A DNA stretch of 6,076 nt from Bacteroidota bacterium (GCA_947441205.1 CANETM010000105.1:1-6076), one strand, 5' to 3'; positions 1-6,076 are shown, numbered from the stretch's first letter. Numbers and translations are program-made. Notes: generated by a model from the sequence alone, not told the origin.

Positions 1-1175
1 ATGATTTACTATTGTTTACCATAGTTCGTCAACCAAGTGTAATGGCAGTCGGCGCAACAGCAGAAACCATCATCGTTGACAGCGCACACATTATTAATTG
101 GCAAATGTCAGGACTACTCATAGGTGGAATTTTATGGGGTGTGATTGGCGATAAAAAAGGGAGATTGAAAGTTTTATTTGGTTCTATATTATTGTATTCA
201 GTTGCCAATATTTTAACCTCCTTTGTCCAAAGCGTTGATCAATATGCCTATTGCAGATTTATTGGCGGCATTGGTCTGGCGGGTGAATTGGGTGCTGGTA
301 TTACGCTTGTATCTGAAATGTTACCGAAAAACAAAAGGGGGATTGGAACAAGCATGGTGGCGGGGATAGGTTTATCTGGTGCGGTGTTTGCCTACTTTAC
401 TTTTCAATATACTAAAGACTGGAGATTATGTTATCAAATTGGCGGTGTGCTAGGTGTGTTTTTATTATTATTGCGTATTCGAGTTGCCGAGTCATTTATG
501 TTTGAGTCCGCTAAAGTTGCCAATGTTGTTAAAGGAAATTTTTTGCAATTTTTCAGCACTAAAAAAAGATTTTCAAAATATATAAAAGCTATTTTAATTG
601 GATTACCAACCTGGTTTGTAATTGGTGTGTTAGTAAACTATAGTAATAAATTTGCAACTGGTTTATATGGTGATAATTTAATTGATTCAGGTCGTTCAGT
701 TATGTTTGCATATGTAGGCATCGCTATTGGTGATTTGGTAATTGGGTATGTAAGTCAATATTTTAAAAGCAGAAAAAAAGCATTATTGGCATTTTACAGT
801 TTAAATACCATTGCCATGATTTTGTTTTTCTCAACAATCAATAGCAATGATACCCGTATGTATGCTATTTGTGGTTTGCTAGGTTTTAGCACAGGTTATT
901 GGGCAATATTCAATACGATGGCAGCCGAACAATTTGGAACCAATTTAAGAGCAACTGCAGCAACAACCATTCCCAATATGGTGCGAGGTGCACTGCCTTT
1001 GATTAATTTTTTATTCCTTGACGTTTTACAAAAGCAGTTAGGCTGGACTATTATTCAAAGTGGCATTTTAACTGGAACGATTGTTATGACTATAACCATA
1101 ATCGCATTTGTTTATACTGAGGAAACTTATCATAAGGACTTAGATTATTTAGAGCTTGATGAGCCCCTTCCATAA
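1..1175 (+). CDS. MFS transporter, 5'-truncated by the window edge
   Basis: This is a major facilitator superfamily permease of the inner membrane; the substrate cannot be read from the sequence. The frame is open to the left edge (codons from base 3 read DLLLFTIVR, like the end of TM1), so the TTG at 12 is not a real start and roughly 30-50 residues are missing. Counting from that TTG, I see eleven hydrophobic segments matching TM2-TM12. Motif A is at about residues 39-51 (GDKKGR core) between TM2 and TM3. The TM4 motif RFIGGIGLAGE is at 82-92, PKNKRG at 105-110, and a second, degenerate motif A-like loop (SQYFKSRKK) follows TM8. EQFGTNLRATA before TM11 resembles the ELFPTxxRAT motif of metabolite:H+ symporter and sugar-type members. 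The C-terminal tail ETYHKDLDYLE fits the same group. The C-terminus looks complete. It may be co-transcribed with the glycosyltransferase 55 bases downstream, though no functional link is evident. Confidence 0.9.
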   Translation, partial: DLLLFTIVRQPSVMAVGATAETIIVDSAHIINWQMSGLLIGGILWGVIGDKKGRLKVLFGSILLYSVANILTSFVQSVDQYAYCRFIGGIGLAGELGAGITLVSEMLPKNKRGIGTSMVAGIGLSGAVFAYFTFQYTKDWRLCYQIGGVLGVFLLLLRIRVAESFMFESAKVANVVKGNFLQFFSTKKRFSKYIKAILIGLPTWFVIGVLVNYSNKFATGLYGDNLIDSGRSVMFAYVGIAIGDLVIGYVSQYFKSRKKALLAFYSLNTIAMILFFSTINSNDTRMYAICGLLGFSTGYWAIFNTMAAEQFGTNLRATAATTIPNMVRGALPLINFLFLDVLQKQLGWTIIQSGILTGTIVMTITIIAFVYTEETYHKDLDYLELDEPLP

Positions 1176-1230
1176 GTATTGCCTTAATATTCATAATGTG
1201 TTGGCATAATTTTTAATATTTACGTTTACT

Positions 1231-2220
1231 ATGCGTTTACTATTTATACGTTTTTCATCCATAGGCGACATAGTACTTTCGAGTCCAGCAATACGATGTG
1301 CTAAAATGCAAATCCCTGGTGTTGAAATTCATTTTTTAACAAAGTCCTCCATGAAGGATTTAGTGATTGCCAATCCATACATACATAGTGTACATTGTTT
1401 AAAAGATACCATTGAAGGAACGGTCGCTCCATTAAAAAAATTACACTTTGATTATATTATTGACTTACATCATAATCAAAGAACCTGGCGTATTAAACGA
1501 GCGATGGGTGTGCCGGCTTACTCCTATAACAAGCTAAGTATTCAAAAATGGTTATTGGCACTAACAAAAATTAATTTGCTTCCACCTTCACATGTATGCG
1601 AACGATATTTACAAACATTGTTGCCATTAGGGGTAACAAATGACGGAAAAGGGTTGGATTATTTTATACCAACATCTGATTTTTCAGTTGAAAATATTTT
1701 ACCATCAAATTTTAAGGGCGGCTATACTGCACTGGTTATAGGTGCTTCCTATAAGACCAAAAAAATGCCCATTGAAAAATGGCTAGAATTGGTTGAAAAA
1801 ATTAAGGGTCTGATGGTGGTGGTGGGAGATAAGGCCGATCATGAAAATGCACAAATGCTGGCAAATGCCTTTCCTGAAAAAGTATTTAATGCTTGTGGAA
1901 ATTACAGTTTAAATGAGTCTGCATTATTTACTAAAGAATCACAATTGGTGATTTCTCATGATACTGGTTTTTTACATGTTGCAGTCGCTTTTAATAAACC
2001 TACTATTACCATTTGGGGTGCTACTAGTCCATTATTACAATTTGAAGCATACTACGCAAAGGATGCTCATACAAAACGAATGAATGCCATTGTTCCCAAT
2101 TTAAATTGCCAACCCTGCTCCAAACAAGGAGGGCATAAATGCCCAAAGGGACATTTTAATTGCATGCAATTGCAAGACATAGATTCTATTGCAAATTTTG
2201 CAAATATAAATCAAGGCTAA
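1231..2220 (+). CDS. Glycosyltransferase family 9 (heptosyltransferase-like)
   Basis: This 329-residue protein resembles ADP-heptose:LPS heptosyltransferases (GT9, GT-B fold), cytoplasmic or membrane-peripheral enzymes that add sugars to lipopolysaccharide core or other surface glycans. The N-terminal RFSSIGDIVLSSPAIR (residues 7-22) is the family signature, with Asp13 where the proposed catalytic base of E. coli WaaC lies. The C-terminal domain carries SHDTGFLHVAVAF (242-254) followed by WGATSP (262-267), matching the nucleotide-sugar binding site; Asp244 is the expected conserved acid. Near the end are four cysteines, C293, C296, C304 and C311. The length is normal for the family. The ATG at 1231 begins directly at the conserved first beta strand, and no Shine-Dalgarno sequence precedes it. 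Donor and acceptor sugars are unknown, since GT9 members differ in specificity. It is the last plus-strand gene before a shared terminator. Confidence 0.92.
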   Translation: MRLLFIRFSSIGDIVLSSPAIRCAKMQIPGVEIHFLTKSSMKDLVIANPYIHSVHCLKDTIEGTVAPLKKLHFDYIIDLHHNQRTWRIKRAMGVPAYSYNKLSIQKWLLALTKINLLPPSHVCERYLQTLLPLGVTNDGKGLDYFIPTSDFSVENILPSNFKGGYTALVIGASYKTKKMPIEKWLELVEKIKGLMVVVGDKADHENAQMLANAFPEKVFNACGNYSLNESALFTKESQLVISHDTGFLHVAVAFNKPTITIWGATSPLLQFEAYYAKDAHTKRMNAIVPNLNCQPCSKQGGHKCPKGHFNCMQLQDIDSIANFANINQG

Positions 2221-2256
2221 TTTTATTGTTGAACGAAACTATATTGAAAGTATAAG

Positions 2257-2294
2257 TATAAAGAAAGCCCCGCAATTGCGAGGCTTTCTTTATA
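2257..2294. terminator. Bidirectional intrinsic terminator between convergent genes
   Basis: This is a long hairpin. A 13-base arm (2257-2269) is the exact reverse complement of 2282-2294, followed by one C/A mismatch, three more pairs (CGC/GCG) and an AATT loop centred at 2275/2276. The outer stem is A-rich on the left and T-rich on the right, so either strand's transcript gives a GC-containing stem with a U-rich 3' side. It sits 37 bases after the glycosyltransferase stop and 19 bases beyond the mdh stop, exactly where a shared terminator for convergent genes is expected. The symmetry is read directly; termination is inferred. Confidence 0.88.
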
Positions 2295-2312
2295 AAGTAA
2301 AACGATATTTAA

Positions 2313-3242
2313 TTATAAAGTCTTTAATACATCGTTCATATTTCTTACGGCATCTGCGCTTTTATTGAAAGCTGCTTGTTCGTCTGCAGATAAATCCATT
2401 TCAACAATTTTCTCCCATCCGTTTTTGCCAATGACAACAGGTACGCCTAAGCAAATATCGTTTTGACCATACTCGCCATTTAAGCTTACGCAACAAGTAA
2501 ATAATTTTTTCTCATCACGTACAATACTTTCAACTAAAGCGGCTCCTGCAGCACCTGGTGCATACCAAGCTGATGTGCCTAATAACTTAGTTAAAGTAGC
2601 ACCACCTACCATGGTATCATTAATGATAGTTTGTTGTTGCTCCTCACTTAAGAATTTAGTTACTGGAATGCTATTCCAGGTTGCATGCTTAATTAAAGGA
2701 ATCATAGTGGTATCACCATGACCACCAACAACTAAAGCATTTAAATCCGCAGGGCTACATTTTAATGTAGTACTCAATTGATATTTGAAACGGGCACTAT
2801 CCAATGTGCCTCCCATTCCAATAATTCTATTTTTAGGCAAGCCAGTTGAATTCAATGCTAAGTAAGTCATTGTATCCATTGGGTTACTAATAACAATAAT
2901 GATTGCATTTGGTGAATGCTTTAAAATGTTTTCACAAACACCTTTAACAATACCTGCATTGGTACCAATTAGTTCTTCGCGGGTCATACCTGGTTTGCGA
3001 GGTAAACCTGAAGTGATAACCACAACATCGGAGTTTGCAGTTTTTGAATAATCATTTGTGCTACCAGTAATGATGGTGTCAAAGCCCAATAATGCTGCTG
3101 TTTGCATCATATCTTGTGCTTTACCTTCAGCAAATCCTTCTTTAATGTCTAATAAAACTAATTCACTAGCCAATTCTTTTCGAGCGATATTGTCAGCACA
3201 TGTTGCGCCTACTGCACCTGCTCCAACTACTGTAATTTTCAT
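2313..3242 (-). CDS. mdh: Malate dehydrogenase (LDH-like, NAD-dependent)
   Basis: This enzyme reversibly oxidises malate to oxaloacetate with NAD in the cytoplasm (TCA cycle). At 309 residues it belongs to the LDH-like malate dehydrogenase group. GAGAVG (residues 7-12) is the Rossmann nucleotide loop, and Asp32 at the end of strand 2 (LLDI) indicates NAD rather than NADP. The mobile loop GLPRKPGMTREEL has Arg82 and Arg88; an arginine at the first of these positions specifies a dicarboxylate substrate, where lactate dehydrogenases have glutamine. Asn120 (SNPMD), Asp148 and Arg151 (LDSARF) and catalytic His175 (GGHGDT) complete the active site. The ATG is 5 residues before the GAGAVG motif, the usual position. 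It is the last gene of the minus-strand series, 52 bases after the thioredoxin-like gene, with a promoter-like box in that gap, and it ends at the bidirectional hairpin. No functional tie to the genes upstream is obvious. Confidence 0.97.
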   Translation of the reverse strand: MKITVVGAGAVGATCADNIARKELASELVLLDIKEGFAEGKAQDMMQTAALLGFDTIITGSTNDYSKTANSDVVVITSGLPRKPGMTREELIGTNAGIVKGVCENILKHSPNAIIIVISNPMDTMTYLALNSTGLPKNRIIGMGGTLDSARFKYQLSTTLKCSPADLNALVVGGHGDTTMIPLIKHATWNSIPVTKFLSEEQQQTIINDTMVGGATLTKLLGTSAWYAPGAAGAALVESIVRDEKKLFTCCVSLNGEYGQNDICLGVPVVIGKNGWEKIVEMDLSADEQAAFNKSADAVRNMNDVLKTL

Positions 3243-3281
3243 ATCAATGTATTTTTAAATAAAAGGTGTTTTTTAACGGGG

Positions 3282-3289
3282 CAAAGTTA
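3282..3289 (-). promoter_or_regulatory. Candidate Bacteroidota -7 box for mdh
   Basis: Read on the minus strand this is TAACTTTG, an exact match to the Bacteroidota sigma-ABfr -7 consensus TAnnTTTG. It lies 39 bases before the mdh ATG, allowing a leader of about 30 bases. No clear TTTG -33 element is found 17-23 bases further upstream; that stretch falls in the end of the preceding gene. The box sits inside a small inverted repeat (TTAAC at 3273-3277, GTTAA at 3286-3290) that could be an operator or chance. The short match makes this only a candidate. Confidence 0.42.
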
Positions 3290-3294
3290 AGGAA

Positions 3295-3849
3295 TTACTT
3301 AATGGCCTTTGTTATTTTAATTAGTTCATCTGGTTCTACACCTTGCTCCCAAACCTTAACAAAGTTTCCCTTTTCGTATAGGGCTACAAATGGGGTCATT
3401 TTAGGTCTAAAAAAGGAAGGAATGGTAAATCCGCCATCACGACCAATGACTACATTTGGCTGTCCAGCTAAGTTGTATTTTGCAGCAAATTTCTTAATTA
3501 AATCCATGTCACGGTAACTATCCCATATAAACAATACGTTCTTGAATTTATCTGCGTTCTTGTTAAATTCATCACCCGCGTGTTCGCAATGCGAACAATC
3601 AGGACTAAAAATAATAATTAAAGTGTATTTGTATTTAGTCGGTAAATCCTTGTTGCTTATTTCCTTTCCGTCGATAGTTGTTAAACTAAAAGTTGGCATA
3701 CGCTTATCAATGATATACGGTGCGCTTTGATCAACAGTTGTTGCTGCATTAGCAGTTGTTGCTGCATTTGAGGGTTGAGTTTGAGCGCCAACAGAAGTTG
3801 ATAACAATATGCTCATCAATCCCATTAATCCAAGTAAAGCCTTTTTCAT
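3295..3849 (-). CDS. Secreted thioredoxin-fold (TlpA-like) protein
   Basis: This is a 184-residue exported protein with one thioredoxin-like domain. Residues 1-22 form a Sec signal peptide: the MKK start, a hydrophobic core and SVGA before Gln23. There is no lipobox cysteine, so it is probably periplasmic and soluble. A short low-complexity linker rich in Ala, Thr and Asn (about 28-39) follows. The domain then reads MPTFSLTTIDGKEIS (51-65), typical of the AhpC/TSA-TlpA redoxin entry, followed by the redox motif FSPDCSHCEHA with Cys85 and Cys88 (CxxC). The Thr-Pro at 152-153 fits the cis-proline loop facing the active site. A role as thiol-disulfide reductase or oxidase is likely, but the partner is unknown. 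The ATG is 20 bases after the ABC ATPase stop, suggesting co-transcription. The fold call is firm; the specific function is not. Confidence 0.9.
   Translation of the reverse strand: MKKALLGLMGLMSILLSTSVGAQTQPSNAATTANAATTVDQSAPYIIDKRMPTFSLTTIDGKEISNKDLPTKYKYTLIIIFSPDCSHCEHAGDEFNKNADKFKNVLFIWDSYRDMDLIKKFAAKYNLAGQPNVVIGRDGGFTIPSFFRPKMTPFVALYEKGNFVKVWEQGVEPDELIKITKAIK
3733..3768 (-). repeat. Two-copy 18-bp tandem repeat in the thioredoxin-like gene
   Basis: Units 3733-3750 and 3751-3768 are identical at 17 of 18 bases. They are in frame and encode NAATTA then NAATTV, just after the predicted signal peptide. The period is a multiple of three, so copy-number change would only lengthen the linker between signal peptide and redox domain. 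Confidence 0.9.
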
Positions 3850-3869
3850 ATTTTTTAGGTTTATGTTTT

Positions 3870-4643
3870 TTAATTGATTTTGTCTTCTAACATTCTTTGT
3901 GTTTTTGCGTCTTGTAAGAATTCGGAAGCAAAAATAAAATTATTTAATAAATCATTCTTACAGTATATAATATCTTTTTTGCTGCCTTCCCACTCTTTGT
4001 GTCCTTGGTGCAGATATAAAATATAATCACCAATTTCCATTACACTATTCATATCGTGTGTTACAACTATCGTAGTTATATTATTTTCAATAGTTAGTTC
4101 ATGAATCAATTTATCAATGACCATTGAAGTTTGAGGGTCAAGACCTGAATTAGGCTCGTCGCAAAAAAGATACTTTGGGTTTAATATTAAGGCGCGCGCT
4201 ATACCTACTCTTTTTTTCATCCCTCCGCTAATTTCGGCAGGAAATTTATCATTCACACCTTCTAAATTTACCCTAGCTAAAATTTTATTTACTTTTTCTA
4301 ATTTCTCGGCTTCTGAAAAGTCAGTAAACATGTCTAAAGGAAACCTTACGTTTTCTAAAACAGTCATAGAATCAAATAAAGCATTGCCCTGAAATAACAT
4401 TCCTATATTATTTCTTAATTCTTTTCTTTCTTCTTTACTCATTCCGTCAAGCTCAACACCATCAAAAAATATATGCCCCTTGTCTGATTTAATTAAATCA
4501 ACTATACACTTTGTCAATACTGTTTTGCCACTTCCACTTGCACCTATAATTAAATTGCACATACCAGGTTTGAATTTGGCAGAAATGTCCTCTAAGACAA
4601 CTTTGTCATCAAACTTTTTACTGATATGTTGAATCTCAATCAT
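3870..4643 (-). CDS. MlaF-like ABC transporter ATP-binding protein
   Basis: This 257-residue ATPase subunit belongs to the Mla/Mkl/Ttg2A type, which drives phospholipid movement between inner and outer membranes together with an MlaE permease and an MCE-domain MlaD protein. All ABC motifs are present: Walker A GASGSGKT (34-41), Q-loop Gln85, signature ISGGM (138-142) followed by KKRVGIARAL, Walker B YLFCDEP (158-164) with Asp162 and Glu163, D-loop SGLDP (166-170) and H-loop His196. The SGGMKKRVGIARAL form of the signature distinguishes MlaF-like proteins from most importer ATPases, which have SGGQ. The C-terminal extension (about 200-257) matches MlaF-like proteins in length. Its ATG is 2 bases after the lysA stop, so translation is probably coupled. 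No permease or MCE gene is visible in the window, so the transporter must be completed from elsewhere. The ATPase call is certain; the Mla assignment rests on motif style. Confidence 0.9.
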   Translation of the reverse strand: MIEIQHISKKFDDKVVLEDISAKFKPGMCNLIIGASGSGKTVLTKCIVDLIKSDKGHIFFDGVELDGMSKEERKELRNNIGMLFQGNALFDSMTVLENVRFPLDMFTDFSEAEKLEKVNKILARVNLEGVNDKFPAEISGGMKKRVGIARALILNPKYLFCDEPNSGLDPQTSMVIDKLIHELTIENNITTIVVTHDMNSVMEIGDYILYLHQGHKEWEGSKKDIIYCKNDLLNNFIFASEFLQDAKTQRMLEDKIN

Positions 4644-4645
4644 AT

Positions 4646-5863
4646 TTATTTGTTTAGTGGAATTTGAAGCAAAAGTAAGTCTTCAAACTCATCACGACGA
4701 CTTATTAATTTTGCGGTTCCATTTTCAAATAATACCTGCGCTGGTTTATACCTTGCATTATAGTTGCTTGACATTTCATAGCCATATGCACCAGCGTTAT
4801 AAAAAACTAAAAAATCACCTTCCTTAATAGTTGGTATTTCACGGTCCCATGCAAAAGTATCTGTTTCGCAAATGTTGCCTACCACCGCATAAGGTTGTTT
4901 AACACCATTTGGTTTACTGATATTGTCGATATAATGATAGGCGTCATAAAACATAGGCCTAATTAAATGATTTAAACCTGTATTAATACCTGCAAATTCA
5001 ATATCGCCTGACTTTTTCAAAACATTTACTTGTGCAATAAAATAACCACTCTCACTTACCATATATTTTCCTGGTTCAAACCAAGCAATTAATTGTCGGC
5101 CATATTTTTTTGACAATTTTAATATTGCTTTATCTACTTCAGCGCCTAACAAAGCAATATCAGTTCCTTTTTCATCCGGTTGATAAGGCACTTTAAAACC
5201 GCCCCCAAAATCTAATACGTTTACAGTAGGGAAATGCTCCAATAAAGCATCAAATACGTCGGCTGATTTTATAAATACATCAACGTCTTTAATTTCACTT
5301 CCTGTATGAATATGTAAAGTGGCAATATTGATATTATATTTTACTTGAATCGCTTTTAATTCATCTAGCTGTGTTACCGGTATCCCAAACTTACTCTTGT
5401 CATGACCAGTTGATATTTTTAAATTACCACCTGCCATAATATTTGGACGCACACGAACACCAACGGGGTAGGTAGCTCCAAATTTCATTCCAAATTTTTC
5501 TAAATTTGATAAGCTATCTATATTAACATGAATACCCAAGCTAACAGCTTCTGCAATTTCATCAATGCTTACACTATTACTTGTATATAAAATATTTTGT
5601 GGTGCAAATCCAACATGCAATGCCAATTTTGCTTCATTGATGGAGCTGCAATCAATATTACAACCAGCTCGCTTTACAACATCCAAAATGTGAATATTAG
5701 TAAGAGCTTTACAAGCGTAAAAAAATCTTGTATTTGAAGCAGAAAAATGCGACAATAAATTTTGATATTGACTAACAATTTTTTCAGCATGGTACACATA
5801 CAATGGAGTACCATATTCATTTGCAGCTGTCTTTAATTGATCGTATGATAGGCTTGACTTCAT
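4646..5863 (-). CDS. lysA: Diaminopimelate decarboxylase
   Basis: LysA is a PLP enzyme that converts meso-2,6-diaminopimelate to L-lysine and CO2, the last step of lysine synthesis. The protein is 405 residues from the ATG at 5863. A frame extension to a TTG at 5878 (adding MYLRI) is possible but unlikely, as the ATG product already begins at the normal family position. An alanine-racemase-like barrel comes first, with the PLP lysine Lys52 in YACKA, His186 in the HTGSE motif, the glycine loop DFGGGF (218-223) and EPGK (263-266). The C-terminal beta domain supplies CETD (332-335, catalytic cysteine from the partner subunit) and GAYGYEMSSNYNAR (358-371), with tyrosines near the PLP and substrate site. 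EPGK replaces the commoner EPGR. It heads a tight series with the ABC ATPase, whose start is 2 bases beyond the lysA stop. No Shine-Dalgarno sequence is seen; TATCTTCG lies 4 bases before the ATG. Confidence 0.96.
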   Translation of the reverse strand: MKSSLSYDQLKTAANEYGTPLYVYHAEKIVSQYQNLLSHFSASNTRFFYACKALTNIHILDVVKRAGCNIDCSSINEAKLALHVGFAPQNILYTSNSVSIDEIAEAVSLGIHVNIDSLSNLEKFGMKFGATYPVGVRVRPNIMAGGNLKISTGHDKSKFGIPVTQLDELKAIQVKYNINIATLHIHTGSEIKDVDVFIKSADVFDALLEHFPTVNVLDFGGGFKVPYQPDEKGTDIALLGAEVDKAILKLSKKYGRQLIAWFEPGKYMVSESGYFIAQVNVLKKSGDIEFAGINTGLNHLIRPMFYDAYHYIDNISKPNGVKQPYAVVGNICETDTFAWDREIPTIKEGDFLVFYNAGAYGYEMSSNYNARYKPAQVLFENGTAKLISRRDEFEDLLLLQIPLNK

Positions 5864-5970
5864 AATACGAAGATACAATTAGAACTAGGTTCATTTATTA
5901 TATCAACAATATAATTTTAGAAAAAAAGGATGAACGAGAATACTACTAAGTGTTCTTAGGGAAGATTTTC
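5864..5970. other. Intergenic region upstream of lysA with small inverted repeats
   Basis: These 107 bases lie between the stop of the right-edge gene and lysA, and should hold the lysA promoter. I see three short symmetric elements: GAAC-TAG-GTTC at 5882-5892, ATTATAT-CAACA-ATATAAT at 5897-5915, and CTAAG-TGTT-CTTAG at 5946-5959. Each is compatible with an operator or a weak hairpin but short enough to occur by chance in AT-rich DNA. The last could assist termination of the upstream gene, but the T-run on the minus strand is about 20 bases beyond it, so I do not call a terminator. Confidence 0.5.
5868..5875 (-). promoter_or_regulatory. Weak -7-like box immediately before lysA
   Basis: On the minus strand this reads TATCTTCG, 7 of 8 positions against TAnnTTTG counting the free bases, and it ends 4 bases before the lysA ATG. 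If real, transcription would begin at or next to the start codon, giving a leaderless mRNA. The nearest TTG triplets upstream (5904-5909) are about 28 bases away, too far for a normal -33 element. Low confidence. Confidence 0.25.
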
Positions 5971-6076
5971 TTAATCATCAGATGCGTTCGCATCTTCTTC
6001 TTCTTCTTCAGCCAAGTTAGGCGTCTCCTCATCGGCACGTTCCTCGGCAGCATCCTCAGACACTTGCTCGTAAACA
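5971..6076 (-). CDS. Acidic C-terminal tail of an unidentified protein (partial)
   Basis: Only the last 34 codons are in the window, read from 6075 down to a TAA at 5971-5973; the gene continues beyond the right edge. The residues begin VYEQVSEDAAEERADEE, continue TPNLAEEEEEDANASDD and then stop. The tail is strongly acidic and low in complexity, with about half Glu or Asp and five consecutive Glu, as in disordered C-terminal ends. This frame is open across the whole visible stretch, and its codon use and acidic character look coding. Several Bacteroidota housekeeping proteins, GyrA among them, end in such tails, but nothing here identifies the protein. It lies upstream of lysA on the same strand with a 107-base gap, so it may or may not share a transcript. 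Confidence 0.75.
   Translation of the reverse strand, partial: VYEQVSEDAAEERADEETPNLAEEEEEDANASDD

Noticed and set aside
12..14. TTG as start codon of the MFS transporter
   Set aside because: The frame is open to base 1 and upstream codons read as the end of TM1; the family needs an N-terminal segment that lies outside the window.
1201..1228. Promoter for the glycosyltransferase: TTG at 1201-1203, 17 bases, then TACGTTTA at 1221-1228
   Set aside because: Spacing is acceptable, but the box lacks the final G and ends 2 bases before the ATG, so transcription would begin inside the gene; read-through from the MFS gene is simpler.
1176..1230. Terminator or regulatory RNA between the MFS and glycosyltransferase genes
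   Set aside because: The 55 bases are AT-rich with no hairpin followed by a T-tract and no recognisable riboswitch.
2313..3242. Lactate dehydrogenase instead of malate dehydrogenase
   Set aside because: Arg82 in the mobile loop (GLPRKPG) is the malate-specific residue; lactate dehydrogenases have glutamine there.
3058..3258. Plus-strand open frame of 66 codons opposite mdh
   Set aside because: It is antisense to the strongly conserved N-terminal part of malate dehydrogenase and has no recognisable domain; it is a shadow.
3266..3517. Plus-strand open frame of 83 codons opposite the thioredoxin-like gene
   Set aside because: It overlaps a real gene with signal peptide and CxxC motif on the other strand and shows no family features.
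3542..3730. Plus-strand open frame of 62 codons, cysteine-containing, opposite the thioredoxin-like gene
   Set aside because: It is a mirror of the CxxC-coding region; no start signal or domain supports it.
5864..5878. TTG start giving a five-residue extension of LysA
   Set aside because: The ATG at 5863 gives a normal N-terminus, TTG starts are less common, and a promoter-like box lies between the two.

Overview
The window is an AT-rich stretch of bacterial chromosome that most likely comes from a Bacteroidota (Bacteroidetes) genome. Three things point there. None of the five complete genes has a purine-rich Shine-Dalgarno sequence before its start. A TAnnTTTG-type promoter box lies upstream of mdh. 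The protein sequences, especially the MlaF-like ATPase, the diaminopimelate decarboxylase with its EPGK motif and the GT9 glycosyltransferase, look like Bacteroidota versions. I cannot name a genus without a search. The genes are ordinary, intact and densely packed. I see no mobile element, CRISPR array, rRNA or tRNA.

Left third, plus strand. A major facilitator superfamily transporter enters from the left edge without its N-terminus. After 55 bases comes a family 9 (heptosyltransferase-like) glycosyltransferase, probably for cell-envelope polysaccharide. A strong symmetric hairpin at 2257-2294 separates this pair from the convergent minus-strand genes and can end transcription from both sides.

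Right two thirds, minus strand, read from right to left. The acidic C-terminal tail of an unidentified protein enters from the right edge. Then come lysA (meso-diaminopimelate decarboxylase, last step of lysine synthesis), an MlaF-like ABC ATPase only 2 bases after the lysA stop, a secreted thioredoxin-fold protein 20 bases further on, and NAD-type malate dehydrogenase (mdh) after 52 more bases. The tight lysA-ATPase-thioredoxin spacing suggests one transcript. mdh has a promoter-like box of its own, so it may be transcribed both by read-through and independently.

Functionally this is a housekeeping neighbourhood: lysine synthesis, central carbon metabolism, outer-membrane lipid homeostasis (the ATPase), extracytoplasmic redox chemistry and surface glycan synthesis. 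I found no convincing evidence of a new biological system. The points most worth a second look are the MlaF-type ATPase without its permease or MCE partner, the possible leaderless start of lysA, and the cysteine cluster at the end of the glycosyltransferase.
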